64,000 nucleotides of DNA, taken from contig CM042009.1 in NCBI GenBank assembly GCA_023525715.1, positions 132,132,711-132,196,710 of the forward strand. Reading direction: 5' to 3'. The position numbers were made by a program, and so were the translations under genes. Under the pieces are notes generated by a model. It had not been told where the DNA came from. It was given only the letters and a program-made list of their open reading frames with translations, and searched no databases. This document shows positions 1 through 12,017 of this stretch, piece by piece. This DNA is from Cichorium intybus. Taxonomy: Eukaryota > Streptophyta > Magnoliopsida > Asterales > Asteraceae. Positions within the stretch are counted from its first letter, which is position 1. Each line of letters opens with the position of its first letter.

Positions 1-806
1 CAGAGGTCTTTCGGCCATTAGAGTGTTAGCAACTTTTGCATCTTTAAATCCGAACTTTTCAAGAATGTCATCGACGTACTTCCCTTGATGCAACAATATA
101 CCTGAAGAGCTTTGACGAACTTGTAACCCTAGAAACATTGTCATCTCTCCTAGAAAACTCATCTCGAATCGTTTCTTCATTACATGCTCAAAATCTTTGC
201 ACAATGTCTCGCTTGTTGACCCAAAGATGATATCGTCCACATAAATCTAAACGAAAATTAGATCCGTCTTCTCTCGTTTGATGAATAGCGTTTGATCAAT
301 CGTGCCTCTCGTATACCCGAGTTGTAACAGATGCTCAGTCAAAGTAGCGTACCAAGCTCGAGAAGCCTGATGAAACCGTAAAGTGCCTTATCTAGCTTGT
401 ACACATAATTTGGAAACTTTGAATTGACAAACCCCGGTGGTTGATCAACGTAGATTTCCTCTTTTACTTCTCCGTACAATAAGGCTGTTTTGCCATCCAT
501 CTGATACACGGTGAAACCCATGTAGGAAGCATATGCCAAGAAGATACAAATCGCCTCTAATCGTGCCATGGGAGCATATACTTCAGTATAATCAAGACCC
601 TCTATCTGCCTAAACCCACGAACAACCACGCGTGCCTTATTTCGTACAATCACCCAACTATCATCTCGTTTGTTGCGAAATACCCATCTTGTATCCAAAG
701 ACTTCTTTCCTTCGGGTAGTTCCACCAGCTGCCAAACCTTCAGTTTTTCAAATTGCGTCAACTCTTCATGCATTGCATCAACCCAGCTTGGTTCATTTAG
801 AGTCAT
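1..806 (-). pseudogene. Copia F reverse transcriptase domain (broken, 3' part cut by window)
   Basis: This is the Ty1/copia reverse transcriptase domain (RVT_2), which copies element RNA into DNA in the virus-like particle. The frame from 806 begins with the conserved EPSWVDAMHEEL and passes through DTRWVFRNK, EGLDYTEVYAPMARLEAI and the segment containing KALYGF. A one-base shift near 370 moves the rest into another frame. There the catalytic IYVDDIIFGS motif appears at about 220-250, just after an in-frame TAG, followed by the FLGLQV segment. RNase H would lie beyond position 1. The family match is clear and the copy is dead. Confidence 0.88.
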
Positions 807-872
807 TTCAACATTCTTCGGCTCGATTTGCGATATGAAGCACGAATATAGACACTCGTTGACATATCCGCT

Positions 873-1503
873 CTAACTTCTGGTCTGGACCCCATCTGTT
901 AGTGAACCTATGACATTTTCAACTGGGTGATCGTGTTGATTCCTGGAAGGAATAGCATGTTCGAGAGCTTCTAAAGAAACCGGAAGATTTGTAATGTTGT
1001 CAACTCTGCCTGCGGCCGAATCACCTCTATCGGATAACCTGAAGTCGTACGAGGTGCATGCTACATACTCATCCGAAATTCTCTCAGGAAAGAAAGAGTC
1101 CATGAGTGTAGAATTGAATAGATCTGCAGAGTCAGAGTTAAAATCTCCTAAATGAGTGACAGGTCCTTCCACAGTTCGTGTTTCATCAACAATCTTTGGA
1201 GAATCAGCAGGAGTGTCATCATTCACCATAGGGGGATCAGAAGATGCACCGTCATTCAACATTGTATGTTCATCAATTATCATAGACGGTTTGATCGATT
1301 CAGCAACAAATTCTTCATCTTCGTCTTTATTAGTTCCACTCGGGCATGGTTGTGTACCTGAAACATCATCAGAAAGCACATGAAACGGTTTAAACAATTC
1401 AGCATAGTTAAACAACCAGTCAGGACCAACTCGGGCATTCGTCTCGTTTTCCTCCAGCCAACGCACATCAAAGGATTCCACGACCTCATTGGTGACCTTA
1501 TTG
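873..1503 (-). pseudogene. Copia F integrase-RT linker region
   Basis: This reading frame joins the integrase C-terminal end to RT. It starts with VYNKVTNEVVESFDVRWLEE, the usual copia motif that follows the integrase GKP(L)-type module. A long acidic Ser/Asp/Glu linker comes next, with no recognisable domain, as is normal for copia polyproteins. The first codons of the open frame (1504-1514) belong to the target duplication and the inserted LTR of element A, not to copia. The matching upstream half (ending AYRVYD) lies at 7303 and beyond, on the far side of element A. Confidence 0.8.
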
Positions 1504-1508
1504 TAGAC

Positions 1509-2423
1509 TGACAACGCCTATCAATATCAAGTATTTTAGTCGTTGTTAGGCCATATTCTTTGTGAAATTATATCATATAAGTCATGGTATTACTCACTTT
1601 TGTGCTTAGTGCTTGTGTGCGAAAAAGGTAAAAACAGGGACTAAAGACGTACAAAATGAAGAAGTTTGGATAAAGTTCACTTTTCATTCGAAAATGTACA
1701 CGTGCCACAGATAGTCAAAGATCAGGCGATGAGTTGAAATTCAAACAGCGAAAAAACGGGATAAGGATAACGCGCGTCGCGGTTTTTAGCCATGTGCGAT
1801 GCGACTAGGTCGAATTTCAGCAGCGAAGAAATGACCCAAAGGTGGAACCTAGGCTTCTTTGACTCAGGATTTCGGATTTTAGCAGCTTCAATTGGTATTT
1901 TTATGTTTTGAATTTCTTTTTAGCATTTTAGTAGTTTTAGTATTTGATTGATTCCTTCGATTCTGGATTGTAGAATCTGTTGGAGCAAGTTTAGTTTGAA
2001 TTATTTTCGAAGTTAGAACATTGTGGTTTCTGGAATTGGTTTTAGTTTATGATAATCATTCGGTTTGAGTTATTTTGCATGTTTTCGGTATTTGTTTATG
2101 TTTAATTGCTTGTTTGATGTTTTTGATGGTTTAATGCTTCTGCTTTTTCTGTAATTCACTTCTGGAATCAGTAAGTAATTGTGGGTTGAAGTTTGGAATT
2201 CTTTATTTTAGTTAATCTTTATTTTAGTTTTCGGTATTCGATTTTATCGGTTTTCGGGAAGTGAAGGAAACACCGCCGACTACAGCATGACACTGTAGTT
2301 GATCATTTTGACACTATATCTTAACCACAAGACTCCCACGGATTGACCTTTGCTGCTACTATACTAGTTTACGGGTGAGATTTTATTTTCTATTTTTGAC
2401 CGCATAACGACCTAGGCGTGTCA
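1509..2423 (+). repeat. 5' LTR of element A (TATA region deleted)
   Basis: The LTR starts TGACAACGCC and ends GGCGTGTCA, directly before the primer site. Compared with the 3' LTR (968 bp) it is 915 bp and lacks two blocks. One of about 30 bp lies near 1695. The other, of about 27 bp near 1808, contains the TATAAATAGAGG promoter sequence in the 3' LTR. This copy therefore probably cannot start normal element transcription. Confidence 0.92.
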
Positions 2424-2428
2424 AATTT

Positions 2429-2446
2429 TGGCGCTGTTGTCGGGGA
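2429..2446 (+). other. Primer-binding site of element A (tRNA-Asp type)
   Basis: TGGCGCTGTTGTCGGGGA follows the 5' LTR after five bases. It matches the Athila-type site TGGCGCCGTTGCCGGGGA, complementary to the 3' end of plant tRNA-Asp, with two C-to-T changes. Confidence 0.8.
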
Positions 2447-2515
2447 GTTGTGCGCTTGAAATTATTGTGTCAGTGGTATTTTTCATTTGATGTTTGATTT
2501 TAATCTTTTGATTTT

Positions 2516-3030
2516 TTGTATGTGTACGTCCTCGTAATGGGCGATTACATGTACTTGGGCCAAAATACGTGTTATGGCGGCCCGGTTTATTACAAAAATA
2601 GACGTAGGAAATATGGTAGGAATTATGGTGGTCCGATCTATAACCATTACGATAACGGTTCCAATAGTGAATCATTCAACGACAATGAATGTGGAAATTT
2701 GAACCAGTCCGGACAAAATCGGTACACCAATAATGACACATGTGGGGAATATGAAAGCCCGGCCGACAACCATTACGAGAATAATTGAAATAATGGATCA
2801 TTCGATGACAATGGATGGCGGACCGAGGAGCTAACTCAATCTGAAAATTACACGATGATGGTTTATATCTTGGAAGTGATGGCCGAAAACGTCCAAATAA
2901 AAAAGGATCAGGCCAATGCCCTTGTGAGATTGAAAAATTCATTAGATCAGTTGAGTGAAAATATGGGATTTCCACCATCCTCGCCAGAACCCGAGGCGAG
3001 TGATTTTAATATCAATAATACTGTGTGTTA
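2516..3030 (+). pseudogene. Gag C-terminal linker remnant of element A
   Basis: No capsid domain, zinc knuckle or protease is present. One frame (2516-2788) gives a Tyr/Gly/Asn-rich peptide with two related segments, CYGGPVYYKN and NYGGPIYNHY. A second frame (from 2826) gives a helical stretch including MAENVQIKKDQANALVRL and ends at TAA 3028-3030. The same order, an Asn/Tyr-rich stretch then a helix with a repeated Lys/Gln pattern, occurs in the gag C-terminal part of element B (about 43700-44040). I infer a leftover of gag after deletion of the capsid region. It has at least one frameshift and is not functional. Confidence 0.45.
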
Positions 3031-3314
3031 ACCTGCATCACTTGAACATGTGATGGAAGGGCATACACCTTGGGAAAGCCAAGAAACCACCGATAGGGTC
3101 GAACAGGTTGTTAAGGAAGAGGTTGTAGGTGACAATACTACCCCCGACTCAACAACTGTTGATGTTTTAATAACAATGTTGATCTGGTGATGAGTGAATC
3201 TGAACCATCACCAAACAATTTGGTTGACGAGGATGTTGCAGAGGGGGCTGTAATTGACAATATTAACCCCAGCCCAACGACTCCTGAAATTGTTGAAATC
3301 ATTGATACTCCTGA

Positions 3315-3478
3315 AATTCGTAGCACGAAGTAAGTGTAGGATCAATTGAGAAGAATTAATCATCATCGTTGCAGGAATAGGTCAGGTTCTGTGTTTTGAA
3401 GTAATTAGGAAAAATTAATCATCATCGTTGCAGGAATTCGTAGCACGAAGTAAGTGTGGGATCAATTGAGAAGAATTG
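3315..3478 (+). repeat. Short tandem duplication of about 120 bp in element A
   Basis: The segment AATTCGTAGCACGAAGTAAG with the following 24 bases occurs at 3315-3357 and again at 3435-3477. ATTAATCATCATCGTTGCAGG occurs at about 3356 and 3416. Each copy carries AAGTGT(A/G)GGATC, a weak version of the purine tract found before the 3' LTR. Confidence 0.75.
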
Positions 3479-4084
3479 CAAGAATTGAAAGTCGCGACGC
3501 GGTATAGACAAAACCGCGTCGTGCGTAGGCAGATCAACTCGATGCGCAGGAGTTCATTTGTGGACACGCACGACGCGCATCGCCTTTACGTGCGTCGCAG
3601 AATTCGATCAATCAGAAACCACCATAAAAGGTACGTAACCTCTCGTCGCACCACAGACATACAACGATGTGCCAAACAGAGCACCCCCAATCACGTAATT
3701 TCTCGCATTTTTTTCGAGCTTTCTAGTATCTACTATCGAGGTATGTCGCTTAGAAGTTGTTCTTTCAAGTTATTACATCCGTTTGACGTGCGAATTTGAT
3801 TGAAATAGTCAAAAGTATAAAACTTATAAAAATCAGCAATGCCGACTTGTACGGTGTTGTATTTGCAAAATCTTCACCCTAGAGAAGCTAATTCGTAGTT
3901 AGGTTGCCTTGTGATTGCTTGGGGATTGGATTAAATAGGTAATTTGTGCATATTTCTGCAACAGTCATACGGCGCGATGCGGGGTGGATTCATATGTCGC
4001 GCCGCGCATGGTAAGACGACGCACGAGAATCCGCGGCGCACGAGGACTAATTTTGAAAAAGAATTCTGTTGTGATTGTGTGTAG

Positions 4085-5263
4085 ATGGCTGAGCAGGGTG
4101 ACTACATGCCTGGGCACGAGTTCATACGGTTCCCAGACATTCTTGAGGAGACCCCTCGCTACCGAGCTAGACTTCGGGAGCTCAACACCCGACCAGTCCT
4201 TGCTGCGATCAGTTTCGATCGAGCTATCTTGACCCAGGTGGGGTTGTGGGATCAGCTTATTCCCTTCATCCACCACACATGGACCTATCCCAAGGGGGCT
4301 TTTACTTTCACGTGCCAGGGCTGGGATAGACTGATGGCTACCGCAGATGACATAATATACAAGGAGCTCGTGCTCGAGTTCCTATCCACCTATAGATACA
4401 CCCCAGCTTCATAGGAGCCACGAGCCCAGCTAGTCCGCTTTAGACTGGGAGGGCAGAGCCGGGAGTGCAAACTCCGGGAGTTTGGCAGACGCTTAGGGCT
4501 TTACACCGAGACAGAGATCGGTGGTATTAACTTTCCACCATTCTTTGCTACATGCTTCAGGGATCAGCCTTAGAGGGAGGCAGACGCAGTTACTTAGGTA
4601 GCGATGTCCAATTAGATGTTCGATGCTGGTGCGGCCAAGGAGAGCCAGCTCCGTGCCCTGCTCCACCGACTGATGTATTGGATCGTATCTACCTCTATCA
4701 TGCAGAGGGGATGCGAGAAGGTGTTGCGAGACGACGTATACTACATATGGGTCCTCTCTGACCCCGACAGGTTCCTCAACCTACCGTTTGCACTGGCGGT
4801 TTCCTTGACATCTCATATGGCAGGCTTGACCGCCAAGAGCCCCATGACTGGTGGGCATTACATTACCCGCCTGGCCCGATCTTACGGCATTCTCACAGCC
4901 GAGGCTCTTGTAGGCCTAGCCCTGACACTACCCACGCAGGCGTCGGTACGTTATTTTGAAAACACAGGGATTATTCATCAGCCGCGACGGGGTATATTCC
5001 AGGTGATGCAGACGATCGAGGCAACCGGTCCACAGGAAAATGAGGAGGATGAGGAGGAGGAGCAGCCATTGCACCGACCCGCCCAGTGCAGGAGAGTGGA
5101 CTCGCTAGTCCAGCCACCTCCGCTGCGTGTAGACGTGCGGGCTACCTTGCAGGATCTTTCTGAGAGGATGGCATTTTTGGAGGAGCAGCAGGCGTGGGTC
5201 GGAGAGGCACTACTCGAGCTCCTCACTCAGGCTGGAGGACAACCACGACCCTTCCCCACTTAA
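4085..5263 (+). pseudogene. Athila ORF-1-like protein (element A copy, four in-frame stops)
   Basis: A single frame of about 392 codons starts at ATG 4085, just after GTGTGTAG. It resembles the plant Athila ORF-1 family (Pfam ATHILA): SFDRAILTQVGLWDQLIPFI, then VLEFLSTYRYTPAS, VRFRLGGQSRECKLREFG and SPMTGGHYITRLARSYGIL. The C-terminal part is acidic (ENEEDEEEEQ) and ends in a helix. It lies between the gag remnant and the 3' LTR, the position of the so-called env-like gene; its function is unknown. In-frame TAGs are at 4412, 4571, 4595 and 4613. The one at 4571 stands where element B has CAG (QPQRE). Elements B and C carry homologues, which supports a real ancestral gene. Confidence 0.7.
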
Positions 5264-6316
5264 GCCTACGATGATGAGGCTGGTCCATCCGGGACGCAAC
5301 ATATTGATTGTATTTTTCTTTTATCTTATGAAAACATTGTACATAACCTTTGTCTATCATCTGTTATTATCTGTTTGTTGCTTTTGTGTTTAATTTGTTT
5401 GTGAGTGTTTGTTTGTGCAAGTACCAACGGAATCTACCGAAGGGTTGTCTCACGCAAGTGTGGGATCATTGTACCCCTGCACTTGCCAATTACCGGCGTA
5501 TTCACTGTTGCGCTACAACTCCAGGAATTTGAATTATGATGTACGAATTTTATCCTGTGACATTTGGTTCCAACAAGCAGTTCTACCGTCTAAAGGGTAA
5601 CTCTTTCTCCCTTATTCTGAAATGTTTTTATGTACAACGGGGACGTTGTACGGTTTTAAGTGTGGGGTGTGGATGGTCGAAATAGTTTATTTTTTGAAAT
5701 TTTTACGGAAAACTAGTCATTTTCAAAAAAAAGATTAGTAATTTTTTTTCAAAATTTTTAAGAGATTGTAATTTTGAAACGAATAACTTTTTAATGTTAT
5801 AGCATTGGTATTTTTCAAGATATATTGTTTAGTTGTAGGCATGCTATGGTTTAGTCAAATAAGTTGAGTTTTTAAGAGTTAGAAAATTTTAGATTTGGAA
5901 TATTTTATGGTTGGAATTTAGGAGAGAAATGTCAATCAGTGGCCTTTGTTGTTTGAGCCGATAGGTCTGAAACGGGTGACCCCGAAGGGGTATTTATGCA
6001 CCTTACTACCTAAGATCGTCTGGTCTGGGATAGTATTTCTGAAAGCTCGTTACACGGACAACATCGAAAGTCATGGACATTTCTTTAGCGTCCTTTAGAA
6101 TCTTAATGATTAGGTGCACTTGTGGACTGAAAATTTGTAATCAAGGGTTCTCTAGAATGTCGTGAATTCCAAAGAGTGTTCTATTCATATTTTCAAAAAT
6201 CATTTTGAATCTAACTTCTGGAAACAATAAACTTTGAAACTGAAAGCGTTCAAAAATGTTTGAGTCTTAGTTAAATTTTTTTAAAAACTCTCTTGCTTGG
6301 GGACAAACAATGCACA

Positions 6317-6329
6317 AGTGTGGGGTGTT
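6317..6329 (+). other. Polypurine tract of element A
   Basis: AAGTGTGGGGTGT directly precedes the 3' LTR start (TGACAACACC). The same sequence precedes the 3' LTRs of B and C. It would prime plus-strand DNA synthesis. A near-identical copy sits at 5658-5670. Confidence 0.75.
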
Positions 6330-7297
6330 TGACAACACCTATCAATATCAAGTATTTTAGTCGTTGTTAGGCCCTATTCATTATGAAATTATATCATATA
6401 AGTCATGGTATTACTCATTTTAGTGCTTAGTGCTTGTGTGTGAAAAAAGGTAAAAACAGGGACTAAAGATGTACCAAAATGAAGAAGTTTGGATAACTTT
6501 CACTTTTCAGTCGAAAACGTACACGCGTCGCGAGTAGAAGACACGCGCATCGCGGATAGTCAAAGATCAGGCCAAGAGTTGAAATTCAAACAGCGAAAAA
6601 CGGGATAAGGATAACGCACGCCACGGTTTTTAGCTATGCGCGACGCGATTAGCTCGATTTTGCATCTATAAATAGAGGTATCTAGGTCGAATTTCAGCAG
6701 CAAAGAACGACCCAAATGTTGAACCTAGGCTTCTTTGACTCAGGATTTCATATTTCAACACCTTCAATTGGTATTTTTATGTTTTGAATATCTTTTTAGC
6801 ATTTTAGTAGTTTTAGTATTTACTTGATTCCTTCGATTCTGGATTGTAGAATCTATTGGAGCAAGTTTAGTTTGAATTATTTTCGAAGTTAGAACATTGT
6901 GGTTTCTGGAATTGGTTTTAGTTTAAGATAATCATTTGGTTTGAGTTATTTTGCATGTTTTCGGTATTTGTTTATGTTTAATTGCTTGTTTGATGTTTTG
7001 GATGTTTAATGCTTCTGAATTTTCTAGAATTCACTTGTAGAATCAGTAAGTAATTTTGGGTTGAATTTTGGAATTGTTTAGTTTAGTTAATGTTTATTTT
7101 AGCTTTCGGTATTCGATTTTATCGGTTTTCGGGAAGTGAAGGAAACACCGCCGACTATAGCGTGACACTGTAGTTGGTCATTCTGACACTATATCTTAAC
7201 CACGAGACTCCCACGGATCGACCCTTGCTGCTACTATACTAGTTTGCGGGTGAGGTTTTATTTTCTATTTTGACCGCATAACGACCTAGGCGTGTCA
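6330..7297 (+). repeat. 3' LTR of element A
   Basis: Starts TGACAACACC, ends GGCGTGTCA, followed by the target duplication tagac. It keeps the CG-rich block and the TATA region missing from the 5' LTR. Confidence 0.93.
6667..6674 (+). promoter_or_regulatory. TATA box in 3' LTR of element A
   Basis: TATAAATA, followed by GAGG, sits 338 bp into the LTR. The same TATAAATAGAGG occurs in the 5' LTR of element B and, reversed, in the C-type LTR and the solo LTR, as expected for the LTR core promoter. Confidence 0.6.
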
Positions 7298-7302
7298 TAG
7301 AC

Positions 7303-7901
7303 CCGATAAGCAGTGCGACCAACATACCCTACAAAGTAGTAATCATCAGCCTTTGAATTGAACTTTGGAGTGGCTTCCAGATGAAGAAGGGTGCATGGAC
7401 ATCCAAAGGTGTGGAAATGAGCAACAGTAGGTTTGTGGCAGTAGAGGATCTCATACGAAGTCTCATGTGATATTTGTTGATGAGTACATGATTCTGAACA
7501 TAACATGTTGTATTGATAGCTTTAGCCCAGAAGAACACTGGCAACTTGGAGTCACAAAGCATGGTTCGAGCAGCATCAATTAGAGTTCGATTTCTTCGCT
7601 CCGCAACAGCATTTTGTTGAGGTGTGCGAGCAGCACTGTATTGATGCTGCACTCCCTTTTCAGCACAGAACGGATCCAGAATGGCATTCTTGAACTCTGT
7701 CCCATTGTCGCATCTGATTCCCTTCACCATCTGATTTGTCTGATTTTCAATAAGGATGATGAATCTCTTGACCAGTACTGCAGTCTCACTCTCATTTTTC
7801 AGAAAGAAAACCCAGGTGAACCGTGAGTAATCATCTATTATGACCAGACAGTAAGAGTTCTTGTTGATGCTCAACACATTTACTAGACCGAAGAGATCCA
7901 T
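7303..7901 (-). pseudogene. Copia F integrase core (frameshifted)
   Basis: This is the integrase catalytic core (rve), which joins element DNA to the target. From 7901 it reads MDLFGLVNVLSINKNSYCLV, then the IDDYSRFTWVFFLKNESE motif. RCDNGTEFKN supplies the second Asp and TPQQNAVAERRNRTL the catalytic Glu. Near 7470 the frame shifts. The second frame gives HFHTFGCPCTLLHLE and the segment ending AYRVYD. Element A is inserted directly after this, so the rest of the polyprotein lies at positions below 1504. The D-D-E residues are all visible, but the frame is broken. Confidence 0.9.
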
Positions 7902-7973
7902 GTGAAGCAGTTGAAGGAGCGAGTCATTGGAGTTGACCAGTTTGGGCTTATGCGGCTTCTGATGATGCTTTCG

Positions 7974-8420
7974 TTATGCACAGGAAACACACTTATCGAA
8001 GGTGATGAAATCTTTGATTGGTAACCCCCGGATGTGATCATTCTTGGCAAGAAGGTTCAGATTCTTAGCATTAGCGTGATCGAGATGACAATGCCAGAGC
8101 ATGGCATTTTGTTCTGAAACTCTTGAGAAAAGACAAGTGACATTCTCTGGAATATTGTGGTTCATATCGATGATGTAGGCATTGCTTTTGCGTTCAGACC
8201 TCAATAAAATCCACTCTTCTGGTATGACGATACCAGGCTTCAGAATTAAACACTCCTTTTTAGTAAAGTGAGTCGAAAAACCTCTATCGCATATCTGAGA
8301 AACGCTCAGTAGACTAGGTTTCAGTTTTGGAACGAAGTTGACTTTTTCAAACTTTAACACACCGTTAGTTACGGTACCCATTTGCGTGATCTTCCCTTTC
8401 TCTCCTCCCGCAAAGGACAC
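7974..8420 (-). pseudogene. Copia F GAG-pre-integrase domain
   Basis: This is the zinc-binding domain that precedes the copia integrase core. It shows LWHCHLDHANAKNLNLLAKN, with the paired His, and DKCVSCA, with the paired Cys. A beta-rich segment before it (KFEKVNFVPKLKPSLLSVSQ) is typical of the protease C-terminal side. A gap with a stop separates it from the integrase core. Confidence 0.85.
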
Positions 8421-8424
8421 ATAC

Positions 8425-8530
8425 CTTTCATTAATGTTTTGAATGTCATGCTATTGAGAGATGTCTCCTGTCATGTGCCTGGAACAGCCAATATCAACAT
8501 ACCAAGGTCTGATGATATTCCTCCATAGCT
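8425..8530 (-). pseudogene. Copia F protease active-site segment
   Basis: On the minus strand the frame gives WYVDIGCSRHMTGD. This is the copia aspartic protease motif VDSGCSRHMTGD with the active-site Ser changed to Ile. An in-frame TAG follows within a few codons. The protease is therefore doubly disabled. Confidence 0.75.
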
Positions 8531-8739
8531 GATCCTGCACAATATGCGGGATTAATTAGATATGGGAACCCAGTCCATTCTGAAACTAGGTTAACCCTTA
8601 CTATCAACACATGAAACTGGTTCGAAACTCATATCTTGCCTATCAAATAATAAACATGATGAATTTAGAGAACTCTTTGGTGAATTTGAAGTGAGGCCTT
8701 TGGGAACCCATCTGTAATTAGGTTTAAGTCTTTTATCAT

Positions 8740-9386
8740 TTAACCAGATGGGAACATCAACACTAGATATTGAACCAAGACTACCCTTTGATTAGGTCTA
8801 TATTGCAAATGAGGACTAGAGGATGATCCTTGAGACGACTTTGACCTTACTAATTTAGGTTTGGCAGAGACATCTCTTAAAGCAGTCCTTTTGTCCTTGG
8901 GAGTCTGATTCTTGGCCTTGGCAATATTCCAATCACCATTTCGTGAATGTGACTCGAAGCTTTTCTTTTGTAAGATCTCCCTATTGGCACGTTCTTCCAA
9001 CCTTGAGCATGTTAGGGGACATAAGAGTGTTGTGGACAGTTTCTGGCAATGTGACCTACAGTCCTATAGTTAAAACACGTTTGTCTTTTTAGTGGAGTAT
9101 GATTGAGACTTGGTCCTGGTCCAGATAAAGTTTGTTTCACATAGTTTCCATAGGCATACACATAAGCAACAGATTGTTTAACAAATTTTTGTGGCCTAGA
9201 TTTTCCAAAAGCAACATCACCATATGTTTTTGAAAAATCAACAGTTCCAGTATTTTGGTCCACACGATCATTAGAGGCAATTTTAGATGAAATGTTAGGT
9301 TTTGACGAATTCTTTTCAAAACTAGACTTATTTCCATCTTCCACTACTTTATCTGCACCAAGAACAGAAGCATTAGTATCATTCAC
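8740..9386 (-). pseudogene. Copia F gag with degenerate zinc knuckle
   Basis: Two frames cover the gag C-terminal half. The upstream one contains KRQTCFNYRTVGHIARNC, a CX2CX4HX4C knuckle whose second Cys is Tyr, followed by PQHSYVP. The same CFNC...GH...RNCP.YSYVP end occurs in copia H at about 31640-31710. The downstream frame is Lys/Ser-rich and leads to the protease. Gag packages the element RNA. The Cys-to-Tyr change and the frameshift near 9006 indicate decay. Confidence 0.75.
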
Positions 9387-9990
9387 CTCAACCTTCTCAG
9401 CCGGGCTAGGATGTACAGTTTCAACTGAAACAGTTGGCTGGTTACATTGTTCAGGTTTCTCTATCTTGTTTATTTCAAAGGTCGGGGTATAGTTGTTGTT
9501 GAAAGGAGGGGGAACATTTTTATATCCCAGACCCTCACGCTATTTATTCTACCACTTTAACTGGTGCTCAATCATGGATTTGACTGTCGCACATGACACA
9601 TCAATTTTTTTAAAATTAAATTGAGTATCTTGAAATTTGGCTTTCAATGCATCAAGTTCGGCAGTCAGATTGACAATTTTCTCTTTGGCAAACTGATAGT
9701 GACAACATTTTACACTATATTCTTCTTTTAATTTTTTAAAGTATTTTGTTCGAGCTTCTAGTTTTTCTTTAAGCGGTTTATTTACCTTTTTAATGTTATA
9801 AATTTCATTTTAAGATCAAACACTTCTCTAACTAATCGCTCATTTTGTTCACGGTATTTATTTATTTTATTTTCACAAACTTGAGTGCATGAGGTTTCAC
9901 AAACCTCTTTGGTGGTGGGGGACCGTAGTTGACTAATGAAGAATTTGATCTCACCGGTGAATGATTTGAACGAAAACCTCAAAGGTCAAA
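9387..9990 (-). pseudogene. Copia F gag coiled-coil region
   Basis: The minus-strand frames carry charged, heptad-like sequence, for example SCTQVCENKINKYREQNERL at about 9840-9905 followed by a Leu/Lys-rich segment. Copia H has the matching CAQACIDNMKIYREQDDLL at about 30750-30810. Both elements therefore have a long coiled coil inserted in gag between a first and a second zinc knuckle. Frameshifts interrupt it here. Confidence 0.6.
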
Positions 9991-10110
9991 ATTTTCTTGA
10001 CCGAAAACTCCAAAAGACAACTCTTTGACCGAAAACCCTGACCGAAAAGTCTGTCTGATCTCATGGTTGACCGAGAACCAAGTCTGCACCGAAAACTCTC
10101 AAATGTAGCC
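9968..10110 (-). repeat. GACCGAAAA motif cluster in leader of copia F
   Basis: GACCGAAAA occurs three times (at about 9999, 10030 and 10041), with variants GACCGAGAACC and CACCGAAAACTC. On the element strand this reads TTTTCGGTC. The same motif is clustered in the same place, between primer site and gag, in copia H (19735-19866). Confidence 0.7.
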
Positions 10111-10388
10111 ACCAAAAACGCACAAAAGCCTAATCGAGAACCCTTATTTGCCGCCGAGAACACTCAAACCAAGCTGAAAACGATGAAATATGGTCAGTTT
10201 CCCTATCCAACTCGATTCCAAAATCTCAATAGTTTTAGAAACAACTTTAATTGAATTAATCTCCAAATATAACGAGAAACTCAAAGAACATGAAGAACAG
10301 CAACCCAAAAGCACCAAAAAAAACTTCAGAAATTTGATAATTGTCTCGAAAATTATTGATACCGATCAGCCAAAAAAAAAAGTTTATG

Positions 10389-10400
10389 GCTCTGATACCA
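10389..10400 (-). other. Primer-binding site of copia F (initiator tRNA-Met)
   Basis: GCTCTGATACCA is the complement of TGGTATCAGAGC, the standard plant site for initiator tRNA-Met. It lies two bases inside the LTR edge at 10403. Confidence 0.9.
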
Positions 10401-10402
10401 AT

Positions 10403-10853
10403 TGTAAGTCCCAAATTACTAGATCTAACAATGATATCAATCAATAATTCAGTTGATGCGGAATCTCAACCAAGCTATGAATCTGAAACAATTAATCAAT
10501 AAGAACACAATCACAATCAACCTTCCATGCACTCAATTTGTATAAATCGACAGGTACATAAGGTTGTGATCGATCACTCTCTCACGATAATCACGTCTAA
10601 ACTCTCAATAGACCAACTCTCCACAAATGGCTGAAATTTCACTATATATACTTAACCTAAATACAAAAGCCCATTCAAATGAAGTCCATCGAGAACCAGC
10701 AGCCCAAGCCCAGCGAAATCCTGGGGATTTCGGTCCAATAGTAACCGAGAACATGAGGTTTTCGGTCTCCAACCGAAAACACCATTTTGTCTTTAAAAGG
10801 CGAATTAAGCCCTTTGAAATGTAAAACATAAACCATTAAAATATGCTCCAACA
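10403..10853 (-). repeat. 5' LTR of copia F
   Basis: On the element strand the LTR starts TGTTGGAGCATATTTTAATGG and ends GGGACTTACA next to the primer site. Both ends match the LTR of copia H (18960-19449), confirming the boundaries without a second LTR. Confidence 0.85.
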
Positions 10854-10860
10854 CACAAAA

Positions 10861-12017
<1,157 letters not shown>

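Larger units (their letters stand above)
1509..7297 (+). mobile_element. Athila-like non-autonomous LTR retrotransposon A, with TSD tagac (1504-1508 / 7298-7302)
   Basis: The element has two LTRs (1509-2423 and 6330-7297), a tRNA-Asp-type primer site and a purine tract before the 3' LTR. A perfect 5 bp target duplication, tagac, flanks it. Inside there is no protease, RT, RNase H or integrase. Only a gag C-terminal linker remnant and an Athila ORF-1-like gene remain, so it would need enzymes supplied by a relative such as element C. The LTRs differ at about 7% of sites over the first 195 bp by eye, so the insertion is not recent. Positions 5264-6316 are an AT-rich 3' leader without a gene. 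Confidence 0.92.
1..10853 (-). mobile_element. Ty1/copia retrotransposon F, interrupted by Athila-like element A
   Basis: This copia element reads right to left: 5' LTR (10403-10853), primer site, leader, gag with zinc knuckle, protease, GAG-pre-integrase, integrase and RT. RT runs off the window start, so RNase H and the 3' LTR are not seen. It is split at 1509-7297 by element A. The host reading frame resumes across the insertion, in the integrase to RT linker, which proves the nesting. Many frameshifts and stops make it inactive. Its LTR end, primer site and gag resemble copia H at 18960-31730, so the two belong to one family. The 5 bases outside the LTR (10854-10858, cacaa) are the presumed target duplication, but the partner lies outside the window. 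Confidence 0.9.

Noticed and set aside
2421..3326. Minus-strand open frames across element A
   Set aside because: They are antisense shadows of the gag linker region and cross the primer site.
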